64,000 nucleotides of DNA from NCBI GenBank assembly GCA_039707465.1, contig CM077643.1:39580605-39644604 (forward strand), read 5' to 3'. Both the position numbers and the translations under genes were made by a program. The notes under the pieces are model-generated. The model worked only from the letters and a program-made list of their open reading frames with translations, was not told the origin of the DNA and made no database searches. Positions 55,254 to 64,000 of the stretch are shown in pieces. Within the stretch, counting starts at the first letter, position 1, and each line of letters starts with the position of its first letter. Origin of the DNA: Rhabdophis nuchalis. Its lineage: Eukaryota > Chordata > Lepidosauria > Squamata > Natricidae.

Positions 55254-55385
55254 TTTATTTATTTATTTATTTATTTATTAAATTTATATCCCGCCCTTCT
55301 CCAAGAGGACCCAGGGCGGCGCACAGGAAATTAAAATACATACAAAAAACACAATACAAAATTTAAAAACCTATTAGATCCCCAT
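55254..55385 (-). mobile_element. L2 LINE 3' end
   Basis: TTTA tail, then 'atatcccgcccttctccaag' and 'ggacccagggcggcgcacag'. Confidence 0.85.
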
Positions 55386-55744
55386 CCTTTGTACACAAGC
55401 CTGTTTCCTGTGTCCAAAACCACCTTAAATAAAAGATGTCTCCTTTTCAAGATCATGTGTCAGCTGCAGAGGGCAGCTGTGCAAGGACAGGCAAAGATGC
55501 AGCTATTTTAAGGATTTCCTGACTGATTCTATCTGTCAATCTGTGCACACTCCACATGGCATTTTGCCCTTTAAATCTCAATCTTTGCACAGATGTGTCT
55601 GCATCTCAGGGAGAGATGATCCCTTAATTTTAAAAAAATTGAAATCAAGGATACTTTTTTGCCCAAGAACATGTTTTTTTTATACTGAGACATATAGTCA
55701 TATTGTAAGGTTAGAGTACTGGTTTATTCAGCCCAACGTTGCCC
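55386..55744. other. Unique sequence
   Basis: Nothing recognised. Confidence 0.35.
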
Positions 55745-56116
55745 ATTCTAATTTATTGATTTATTTGAAAGATTTATATAATTGCCAATGTTGTGAGAGA
55801 TAACTCTGGGCAGCTAACAGCAATAATAAAAACACAATACAATAATCCAACAAACAATGAGAAAAGACCAACATCTAATCAATAGCCTGTATCCACTTAT
55901 ACAGCCCCCCTGGGCTCCAACATTGCTATCACAGTGCTGAAGGAAAAGCTAGGTCAACAGCTTTCTGGAACGCTAATGGTAGGCCCTGCTGGATTTCAAT
56001 AGAGAGATGATCCGCGAGGTTGGAGCTGATGTGGAAAAGACACCCTTCATAGATCTACCTGTTTGAGACAAAGGTTTAGGAGTATGCTCACTTTATCCAA
56101 TATAGTAGCATGGACT

Positions 56117-56175
56117 AATTTATTATTCAAATTTATAAGCCGCACCCATCTCACCACATAGGGACTCGGGTGATA
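56117..56175 (-). mobile_element. L2 tail scrap
   Basis: 'aaatttataagccgcaccca' and 'atagggactcggg' match the tail at 54355-54400 inverted. Confidence 0.7.
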
Positions 56176-56235
56176 TGGGGATCCCAGGGTGATATGGTGC
56201 TACAGATAACCTGGTCCTGGGCATATAGAGCTTTA

Positions 56236-56470
56236 AATAGCAATAGCATCTAGACTTATATAGCACTTCACAGTGCTTTTACAGCTCTCTCTAAGCAGTT
56301 TACAGAGTCAGCCTAATTGCCCCCAACAAACTCGGTCCTCATTTTATCCACCTCAGGAGGATGGAAGGCTGAGTCAACTTTGAGCCAATGAGATTTGAAC
56401 TGTTGAACTGCAGCTAACAGCTGAAGTAGCCTACAGTACTGCACTCTAACCACTGTGTCACCTCGGCTCA
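56236..56470 (-). mobile_element. tRNA-derived SINE
   Basis: 'agcaatagcatctagactta' to 'accactgtgtcacctcggct'. Confidence 0.85.
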
Positions 56471-56772
56471 TTAAAGGTAATAATGTCAGGTGTAAACAAC
56501 CAGACTCAAACTTGGAGAATTCAGTAAATTGTTTTATAACTCAAGCCAAAGCACAGAAATCTTCTCAGACTAACAATTTGTACCTGGATGAAACTAGATA
56601 AGGTTCAAAGGCAATCAAGGTGAGTTGGACTCCATCCTCTTCTGTCCAAAGATTCTAGACTAAGTCCTTGTTTGACTTCCCCCTTGGCTTGCTCAGTCCC
56701 TTCTTCAAGCACCCAGCAGCTTGAATTGCTCACAGAAAAGAAACTGGGAACCAGTGTTGAGAGGTGCCCTGT

Positions 56773-57002
56773 AGCAATAGCAATAGCACTTAGACTTATA
56801 TACTGCTTCAAAGTGCTTCACAGCCTTCTCTAAGTGGTTTACAGAGTCAGCCTATGGCCTCCAACAATTTGAGTCATCGGAAGAATAGAAGGCTGAGTCA
56901 AATTTGAGCCTGGTGAGATTTGAACTGCCAAATTGCAGGCAACTGGCAGTCAGCAGAAGTAGCCTGCAGTACTGCACTCTAACCACTGTACCACTGTGGG
57001 TC
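56773..57002 (-). mobile_element. tRNA-derived SINE
   Basis: 'agcaatagcacttagactta' to 'taaccactgtaccactgtgg'. Same family as the copy ~500 bp to its left and in the same orientation. Confidence 0.85.
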
Positions 57003-57442
57003 ATAAGGCACTGTAAGGTACCGCATTCTGGACTACCTGCAATTTCTGGGTGGTTCTCAATGTATGGCCACTGCAAGAGTTCAACCAGAATGCAACCAAG
57101 GACTGAGTGATTGTGAGCAAGGACTCAATGTTTGCAACTGGTGTACAAGATGTATCTGGACAAGGGGCCTCCATAACCATGACGGCTACCTGCTCCTCAA
57201 GCAAGTGCTACAAATCTAAGAGGATACCAGATCTGTCTGGGGAAGGTATCCTATCTTTCCTATTGAAAGTTAAAGATAACCTGTCATCAGACCAAGGGGA
57301 ACCAAAAACCCAAAGTCACAGTCTTACTAAGATTGAGCTGAATCTACTTCTTCCCCTTCCAGACCCTTACTTACTCCAGACATATGGGTCACTACTAAAA
57401 GAGCATCGCCTGCCCATTTGGGGGTAAAGATATGTAACTGGG

Positions 57443-57508
57443 TGGTTCCTGGTGCTCTCTGAGCTTGCTTGTCTCCTTGCAGACATTTCATTACCCTAAC
57501 TAGGCGTA
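57443..57508 (-). mobile_element. PLE 3'-end fragment
   Basis: 'gagcttgcttgtctccttgc' and 'agacatttcattaccctaac' match one arm of the foldback at 46681. Confidence 0.55.
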
Positions 57509-57564
57509 AGCAAACCAAAAGACCCAGCAACCCCAGAAGAAAAAACAGGAGTCAACTACAACAT

Positions 57565-58080
57565 ACAATGACACCTCTCCTGCATGAGCTGCACTGGCTG
57601 CCTGTGGCTTTCCGGGTGCGCTTCAAGGTACTAGTAACCACCTTTAAAGTGCTCCATGGCAAGGGACCTGGTTATCTTCAAGACCGCCTCCTGCTACCAA
57701 ATACCTCCCACCGACCAGTTCGCTCCCACAGAGAGGGCCTTCTCAGGGTGCCGTCAGCTAAACAATGTCGGCTGGCGACCCCCAGGGGGAGAGCCTTCTC
57801 TGTGGTAGCCCCTGCCCTCTGGAATGACCTACCCCCTGACTATGGACGATCACCAACCTGCGCCTTTTCCGTCGGGCCTTGAAGACCTATTTATTTCATG
57901 CGGCCGACCTGGCGTAGTTTTTAATTTGTTTTAGCAGGGGTTTTAATAGGGGTTTTATGACAGGCCAATTATTTAATGTATTTTTAATGTATTTTATGTT
58001 TTATATTGTCGATTTTACCTGCCTGTACACTACCCTGAGTCCCAGTAGGGAGAAGGTGCGGTATATAAATTTAATAAATA
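57565..58080 (+). pseudogene. L2 LINE, 5'-truncated
   Basis: Encodes ELHWLPVAFRVRFKV, HGKGPGYLQDRLLLPNTS and FSVVAPALWNDLPPD, then a frameshift just before the stop; 3' UTR with 'accctgagtcccagtaggga' and a tail of AAATAC units to 58095. Confidence 0.88.
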
Positions 58081-58189
58081 CAAATACAAATACAAAATGT
58101 AAGAACTGCAACAATCAGTATAGGACCAGTATAAACTGTGGCCCTCCTATGGTTTGTTCACTGGTTTTCTCTAGTACACTAATACAACA

Positions 58190-58880
58190 GAACAGAATTC
58201 TTTATTGGCCAAGGGTGATTGGACACACAAGGAATTTGTCTTTGGTGCATATGCTCTCAGTGTACATAAAAAGACAAGGTACATTTGTCAAGAATCATAA
58301 GGTACAACATTTAATGATAGTCATAGGGTACAAATAAGCAATCAGGAAACAATCAATATCAATATAAATCATAAGGATACAAGCAACAAAGTTATAGTCC
58401 TGCAGTCATAAGTGGGAGGAGATGGGTGATAGGAATGATGAGAAGACTAATAGTAATAGTAATGCAGCCTTAGTGAATAGTTTGACAGTGGTGAGGGAAT
58501 GTATTTGTTTAGCAGAGTGATGGCATTCAGGAAAATAAAACATTGTTCTTGTTTCTAGTTGTCTTGATGTGCAGTGCTCTGTAGCATCGTTTTGAGGGTA
58601 GGAGTTGAAACAATTTATGTCCAGGATGTGAGGGGTCTGTAGATATTTTCACGACCCTCTTTTTGACTCTTGCAGTATACAGGTCCTCAATGGAAGGCAG
58701 TAATTGTTTTTTCTGCAGTTCTAATTATCCTCTGAAGTCTGTGTCTGTCTTGTTTGGTTGCAGAACCAAAACAGACAGTTATGGAGGTGCAGATGATAGA
58801 CTCAATAATTCCTCTGTAGAACTGTATCAGCAGCTCCTTGGGCCGTTTGAGCTTGCTAAGTTGGCACAAAGAATGATATT
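58190..58880 (-). pseudogene. CR1/Rex-like LINE 3' part
   Basis: Begins (3' end) 'gaattctttattggccaagg' like 23068. The minus frame 58687-58869 keeps LLIQFYRGIIESI, TVCFGSATKQDRHRLQRIIRTA, the C-terminal RT module of a CR1/Rex-like group. Clade assignment is tentative. Confidence 0.65.
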
Positions 58881-59701
58881 TTGGGAAAGAATATTTGGAA
58901 TAGTGAATGGAATAGTGTAAGAATATGCATACATACTTTGAAACACATTAAGATAACAGAAGAATAGAGTTCGTCAGGAAAGCAAATGTCTTTTCTTCTA
59001 TCATATTTCAGAACGTCTACAGATAGCAGTATCTATTTAAAGATTCATTTCTCCCAGTAAGAGCTTACCGGTATGGTTTTTTTTGTAATGTTTGAGGGAT
59101 AATTTTGCTAAACTAAATGACTGTAAATGACTGGGGAATACCAATTCAAGCCTCCCTCCTAGCGCCCAAACATAAGCTGCCTCAAGGAAACTATATTAAA
59201 TTCTAATCTCATTTGTGATCAGATAAATACAGTCTTGAAGAATGTTTTTGTTTTTCCAATTAGCTATCAGGTTTCACTGTTTCATCAAATACTTTCTTAT
59301 ACAGAAAACAGGTGTCTCTATCAATAATATTCTATGTAAACATGAGTAAATAACTGGTTTCTATGATTTCTGGGGGTGGGAGAAGAAGGAATGCCTATTT
59401 ACAACTTTTTTTCTTGAACTAAATCAAATGTAAGACTATCTCAAAATTGTCTGTAATTCGAAACCACCCAGAGTTATTAAGAAAGCAGCTTCAAAATCAT
59501 ATCAAATCAATGTATAATGAACAAATATGTATGTTTATTTTGTTTCTTGTAGCTTTTGATAACTTCTGCGTGCCCAGCTTCCCCATACGGGTGCCCTCCA
59601 GATATGTTAATATTACTATTGTTATAATTCCAAGAGATCATGGTCAGCTAGGTAGGAAATTATAAAAGTTGTAATCAGGCTATAGGTAAAGGCTGTTGTA
59701 T
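58881..59701. other. Unique AT-rich sequence
   Basis: Nothing recognised. Confidence 0.4.
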
Positions 59702-60322
59702 CTTTATCTCTATTCAATTTCTATACCGCTCCTATCTCCCCAATCAGACTCAGGGCGGTGCACAGGAAGTTAAAAATAATACAAACAGACAACAACAAAT
59801 GCAGTCGTAACATTAAAATGCAATTAAATTAGGAAACTGTGCTAAAATATTCAAGCTAAAAATGTTAAAATCCCTACCTAATCCAATTAAAATGATATCA
59901 AAATCTAGGCTCTAAGCTAGGGTGGCTAGGTGAAAAAAGTGCATCTTGAGTGATCGGCGGAAGAGGCGAAGGTCCGTGATGGTACGAAGTTCGGGGGGAA
60001 GGTTGTTCCAGAGGGCTGGGCATGCCACAGAGAAGGCCCTACCCCTGGGGGCTGCCAGCCAGCATTGACCGGTAGATGGCACCCTGAGGAGGCCCTCCCT
60101 GTGGGAGCGGATCGGTCGAAGGGAGGTATGTGGTAGGAGATGGTCCCGCAAATAACTAGGCCCCATTCCATGGAGCGATTTAAAGATGGTTACCAACACC
60201 TTGAAGCGCACCTGGAAGGCCACCGGCAGCCAGTGCAGCTCGTGCAGGAGGGGTGTTACGTGGGAGCACCGTGGGGCTCCCAAAATCCCCCGCGCGGCCG
60301 CATTCTGCACTAACTGGAGTCT
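59702..60322 (-). pseudogene. L2 LINE, 5'-truncated, open C-terminus
   Basis: 137 codons from 60325 to 59912 run from LQLVQNAAARGILGAPRC to the L2 stop without breaks, followed by the 3' UTR ('cagactcagggcggtgcaca'). Confidence 0.9.
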
Positions 60323-60597
60323 CATTTAGTGACCATTCAAAGTTGCAATGGCACTGAAAAAGTCACTTATGACCATTTTTCACACTTATGACCATTGCAG
60401 GCAGGGGTGGGTTTCAAAATTTTTGGAACAGGTTCTGTGGGTGTGGCCTGCTTTGTGGGAGTGGCTCGGCAGTCATGTGACCGGGTGGGTGTGGCCAACT
60501 AGGAAAATGTGGTGAAATTCACTTAACAATGGTCTTGCTTAGCAACCAAAATTTTGGCCTCAATTGTGGTCATAAGTTCTCTTTCATCTCTGTCCCA

Positions 60598-61310
60598 CTT
60601 TATTTTTCTTTCTTTTCTTTCTTCCCTTCTTTCTCTTTCTCTCTTTCTGTCTCTCTCTGTCTCTCTCTCTCTGTCTGTCTCTCACTGTGGCTCTTTATCT
60701 CTCTCTCCCTCCCTCCCTCCCTCCCTCCCTCCCTCCCTCCCTCTCTGTCTCTTTCTATCATTCTCTGTGTCTGTCTGACTCTCTCTCTCTCTCTCTGTGG
60801 CTCTTTCTCTCCCTCCTTCCCTCTGTCTCTTTCTGTCATTCTCTGAGTCTGTCTGTCTGTTTCTCTCTGTGGCTCTTTATCTCTCTCTCCCTCCCTCCCT
60901 CTCTGTCTCTTTCTATCATTCTCTGTGTCTGTCTGACTCTCTCTCTCTCTCTGTGGCTCTTTCTCTCCCTCCTTCCCTCTGTCTCTTTCTGTCATTCTCT
61001 GAGTCTGTCTGTCTGTTTCTCTCTGTGGCTCTTTATCTCTCTCTCTCTCCCTCCCTCCCTCCCTCCCTCTCTGTCTCTTTCTATCATTCTCTGTGTCTGT
61101 CTGACTCTCTCTCTCTGTGGCTCTTTCTCTCCCTCCTTCCCTCCCTCCCTCCCTGTCTCTTTCTGTCATTCTCTCTCTGTGCCTGCCTTTCTTTCCTCCC
61201 TCCCTCTTATCTCTGTGTCTCTCCCCTCCCTTCCTGTCTCTCTCGGTCATTCTCTCTGTGTCTGTCAGATTCTGATTCCCTTCCACCCTCCCCCCCCTCT
61301 GCCTCTCTCT
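60598..61310 (+). repeat. Homopyrimidine higher-order tandem array
   Basis: TCTC, CCTC and TCTG units are organised into ~150-bp repeats recognised by 'ctctgtggctctttatctct' and 'tttctgtcattctctgagtc'. About three copies lie between 60680 and 61190. Confidence 0.9.
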
Positions 61311-61385
61311 GTCTGCCGGTCACTGTGTCCACAGAATACCGCGTGAAGCAGCGGCGACTCTACGCTGCCGGCGACGCCATCCGCG

Positions 61386-61727
61386 AGGTCCCCCTCGCGC
61401 TCCCTGTCTTCCCCGATGGCGTCTGGAGTGATCAGGGGCCGTGCAGAAACGCGGCGCTTTTCCACGGTGGGAAAGAAAGGGGCGTGCGAGTCCTGCAGAA
61501 TTACAGCGCAGATTCGCACCGCTACGGACTCTCCGAGGCTGTAATCGGGCGGGACATGGGCACGCCGATTACAGCCTCAGAGAGTCTGTAGCGGTGCGAA
61601 TCTGCGCTGTAATTCTGCAGGACCCGCACGCGCCTATCTTTCCCACCGTGGAAAAGCGCCGCGTTTCTGCACGGCCCCTGATCACTCCAGACGCCATCGG
61701 GGAAGACGGGGAGCGCGAGGGGGACCT
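61386..61727. repeat. CpG-rich inverted repeat, 163-bp arms
   Basis: Arms 61386-61548 and 61565-61727 pair with about six mismatches; spacer 16 bp. Rich in CpG. Both strands have short open frames simply because the arms are complementary. Confidence 0.92.
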
Positions 61728-62078
61728 ACTTACTTCTGGGTCCACCGGTCCAAGCGGATCGCTCGGGATCGGGAAATTTGACAAAAGGGCTCGCGGGAGC
61801 CCGTGCGAACCCTTAGCAACCCACCCCTGATTGCAGGTCAAAATTCAGACACTTAGCAAGTGACTCATATTTATGGCGGTCGCAGTGTCCCAGGGTCATG
61901 TGATCACTTTTTGTGACCTTCTGACAAGCAAAGTCAATGGAAAGGCAGATTCACTCAGCAACCATGTTGCTAACTGAACATCTGCCATGATTCACTTAAC
62001 AAATGTGGCAAGAAAGGTGGTATAATGGGGCAAATCTCACTTAACAAATGTCTCATTTATCAACAGAAATTTGGGGCT

Positions 62079-62350
62079 CAATACAATACAATACAATACA
62101 ATAGCAGCGTTGGAAGTGACCTTGGAGGTCTTCTAGTCCAACCCCCTGCCTAGGCAGGAAGCCCTATACCATTTCAGACAAATGGCTATGCAAAAGCTTC
62201 TTAAAGACTTGCAGTGTTGGGGCATTCACAACTTCTGGAGGGAAGCTGTTCCACTGATTAATTGTCCTAACTGTCAGGAAATTTCTCCTTAGTTCTAAGT
62301 TGCTTCTCTCCTTGATTAGTTTCCACCCATTTCTCCATGACTATATCCAC
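62079..62350 (-). mobile_element. CR1 LINE 3' end with (AATAC)n tail
   Basis: Tail 62079-62104, then 'ccttggaggtcttctagtcc' and 'acaacttctggagggaagct', as at 40386. The final ~20 bp before the host resumes are not CR1-like. Confidence 0.85.
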
Positions 62351-62382
62351 CAATTGTGGGCATAAGCTGAGGACTGCCTGTA

Positions 62383-62944
62383 TTCTTTCCCACATCGCTG
62401 ATTGAATGATTCAAAATAGCTCTTGTATTCTGTTACAATGAGAACAACATGTGGCACCATGTAGACTAATAAAAAAAAAATATGGCATAAGCTTTCCAGC
62501 AGGATAGTCAACTTCATCAGATCTTGTAGAAAGAGATCGTAATTTATGAAAACTTAGCCATAATAAATTTATTAGTATTTAAAGTGTCAAAAGACTCTTC
62601 CCCCTCCCTGCAATAGGATGAGTGGTTCTGCCGTGATTTAAGAAGCCATTTTGTTATATGATTTTGTAATTATGCCCTGAGGAAAAGTATTCATCCAAAT
62701 GCAAAACTGGACTGTAAGAGCAGTCGTGTTTTTAAATACAATTGTGACTCTTCTGCTCTCTTGTTTGTTGATGGGAACAAATGAGCACCATCACGTGAAG
62801 CTGACTGGCTTCAAGCAGGGCCGTTTAGTTGAGATTAATCTAATGCCCTCTCCTTTGAAAATGATACTCCAAAGACTTTCCCTTTTTTCTTACCAGCCTC
62901 TAAGACTGAAGTAGATCTTCTTCTAAGCAGGGCATATTTCCTTC
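62383..62944. other. Unique sequence
   Basis: Poly-A at 62470-62480. No coding signal recognised. Confidence 0.35.
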
Positions 62945-62952
62945 TCTTAGCA

Positions 62953-63087
62953 CAGGGGTCTGCAAAGTTGGCTCTTTTAAGACTGGTGGACTTCAACTCC
63001 CAGAGTTCCCCAGCCAGCTATGCTGGCTGGGGAACTCTGGGAGTTGAAGTCCACCAGTCTTAAAAGAGCCAACTTTGCAGACCCCTG
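62953..63087. mobile_element. Perfect hairpin MITE, second copy
   Basis: 135 bp, 66-bp arms that pair without mismatch around TAT, and perfect 8-bp duplications TCTTAGCA (62945-62952, 63088-63095). Arms differ from the copy at 29359 at about ten positions. Confidence 0.92.
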
Positions 63088-63123
63088 TCTTAGCACAATC
63101 CTCATCCCAAGTAGGGTGCTAAG

Positions 63124-63388
63124 GAGTAGTGGTATTCAGCCAGTTCAGATTGGTTCGGACGAACCGGTAGTAGCAACCTGCTGAGTAGCGACCTGCAGGT
63201 GGACCTGGCCACCTGCCCTGGCTTTATGCTGTCCTATTTAGCCACATCTTCTAAGCCACATGCATGCTGCAAACTGCACACATGAGCAATGTACATGCAT
63301 GAAAAGCTGCACATGTGAACGGAAGGCTCACGCTCACAGTTTTAGTGCACGGCGAATTGGTGGTAAAATTATGTGAAACCCACCTCTG
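63124..63388. mobile_element. hAT element, 265 bp
   Basis: Ends GAGTAGTGGTATTCAGCC and GAAACCCACCTCTG; flanks GTGCTAAG (63116-63123) and GTGTTAAG (63389-63396) match at seven of eight. Diverged relative of 30806. Confidence 0.75.
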
Positions 63389-63574
63389 GTGTTAAGTATC
63401 CAATGACCTTTTGCTTTTGAAATGGAAGTCAACTCATATTGAGAAATAACCTGCAGAATGTCTAGTTTATTTCCCTCCCATTCATCCAAGAGGTTCATGG
63501 GGAAGGGAGATGAATGCGTAAAGGATGGTAGTGTTTATCTGGTACCTCCTTTACTGGTGAAAAAGACCAGGGAT

Positions 63575-64000
63575 GTCATGTACTACTGCAACGCTCTCTA
63601 CATGGGGCTCCCCTTGAGGTGCACCCGGAAGCTCCAGTTAGTTCAGAATGCGGCCGCACGGGGGATTCTGGGAGCGTCTAGATGATCACATGTGACACCT
63701 CTCCTGCGCGAGCTGCACTGGCTGCCTGTGGCTTTCTGGGTGCGTTTCAAGGTACTAGTAACTACCTTTAAAGCACTCCATGGCAAGGGACCTGGTTACC
63801 TGCAAGACCACCTCCTGCTACCAAACACCTCCCACCAACCAGTTCACTCCCACAGAGGGCTTCCTCAGGGTGCCATCAGCCAGGCAATGTCGGCTGGCGA
63901 CCCCTAGGGGGAGAGCCTTCTCTGTGGCAACCCCCGCCCTTTGGAATGACCTACCCCCTGACCTACGGACCACCACGGACCTGCGCCTTTTCCGTCGGAC
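63575..64000 (+). pseudogene. L2 LINE, cut by window end
   Basis: Encodes YYCNALYMGLPLRCTRKLQ, then a shift near 63685 and ELHWLPVAFWVRFKV, HGKGPGYLQDHLLLPNTS; another deletion near 63855. Closest to the copy at 57565. Confidence 0.88.

Larger units (their letters stand above)
55745..57430 (-). pseudogene. Ancient L2-type LINE, multiply interrupted
   Basis: The clearest part, 57001-57204, reads on the minus strand as LLTITQSLVAFWLNSC, then TQKLQVVQNA, aligned with the L2 TSRLDYCN...LQLVQNA segment. The 3' part at 55745-56230 is weaker. Interrupted by an L2 tail (56117-56175) and two SINEs. The stretch 56471-56771 between the SINEs is unresolved and could hold an LTR. Confidence 0.55.
60402..61829. 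mobile_element. Composite hAT, 1428 bp, perfect TSD
   Basis: CAGGGGTGGGTTTC starts it, CAACCCACCCCTG ends it, and ATTGCAGG flanks both sides (60394-60401, 61830-61837). The interior has three parts: a left arm (60402-60590), ~700 bp of homopyrimidine arrays, and a CpG-rich inverted repeat. Frames across the arrays are low-complexity. No transposase, so it must depend on another hAT. Confidence 0.88.
60323..62382 (-). mobile_element. Mariner-like transposon, host of a nest
   Basis: Pieces at 60323-60401, 61830-62078 and 62351-62382 carry recurring 'cacttaacaa' motifs and the right end 'gaggactgcctgta', typical of a common squamate Tigger/mariner-like repeat. The hAT at 60402-61829 and the CR1 at 62079-62350 interrupt it. 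No transposase. Confidence 0.6.

Noticed and set aside
60680..61190. CRISPR-like array because of ~150-bp periodicity
   Set aside because: No unique spacers, units are pyrimidine simple repeats, and the genome is eukaryotic.
60600..61591. Long frames of 219-264 codons on + and 228 codons on -
   Set aside because: They run through homopyrimidine tandem repeats, all frames are open because stops are rare in such sequence, and the peptides are simple Ser/Leu/Pro or Arg/Glu/Thr repeats.

Overview
This is a non-genic window of a squamate reptile nuclear genome, most likely a snake. It carries BovB/RTE LINE pieces, a Sauria-type tRNA SINE, CR1 and L2 LINEs, a LINE family with (GAATA)n tails, many small hAT transposons and several LTR families. 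That mixture is typical of squamates, and pentanucleotide LINE tails are well known from snakes. I found no host protein-coding exon, no rRNA and no functional tRNA. Every long reading frame belongs to a mobile element or to a simple repeat.

Two elements look intact. At 11192-16726 lies a complete Ty3/Gypsy chromovirus: 326-bp LTRs that differ at one base, a 5-bp target duplication, and one unbroken 1578-codon Gag-Pol frame with zinc knuckle, protease, RT, RNase H, integrase and a C-terminal chromodomain. Its primer-binding site is not tRNA-like. It is an exact 11-nt complement of an LTR segment that starts on a perfect Inr, the hallmark of self-priming Tf1/sushi elements. At 40887-45440 lies an apparently full-length L2 LINE with a GC-rich 5' leader opening near a YY1-type motif, one 1086-codon endonuclease-RT frame and an (ATT)n tail. 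It splits an older DNA transposon.

Region by region: 1-11186 holds a BovB end, an ERV-type LTR with polypurine tract, LTR copies that share an acidic reading frame, a hAT element split by a CR1, an ORF1-only L1 retrocopy, and a hAT split by a solo LTR. 16732-29350 holds small hAT/MITE copies, an L2 with a second L2 inside it, a LINE with pentanucleotide tail and a decayed Penelope-like element. 29359-40650 holds a perfect 135-bp hairpin MITE, LTRs, BovB/RTE remnants and a three-part trinucleotide array. 45441-59700 holds SINEs, foldbacks, LTRs, polypurine tracts and L2 fragments. 59702-62382 is a nest: a mariner-like element carrying a 1428-bp hAT made of homopyrimidine arrays plus a 342-bp CpG-rich inverted repeat, and also a CR1. 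A second perfect hairpin MITE lies at 62953-63087, and another L2 runs off the end.

The elements are independent insertions rather than a pathway. Target duplications and nesting give a relative order: old L2, CR1 and BovB copies and DNA transposons form the substrate, while the chromovirus, the full-length L2, the hairpin MITEs and the CpG-rich hAT look youngest. Unique AT-rich sequence between repeats is probably intergenic or intronic; its function cannot be judged from this window alone.
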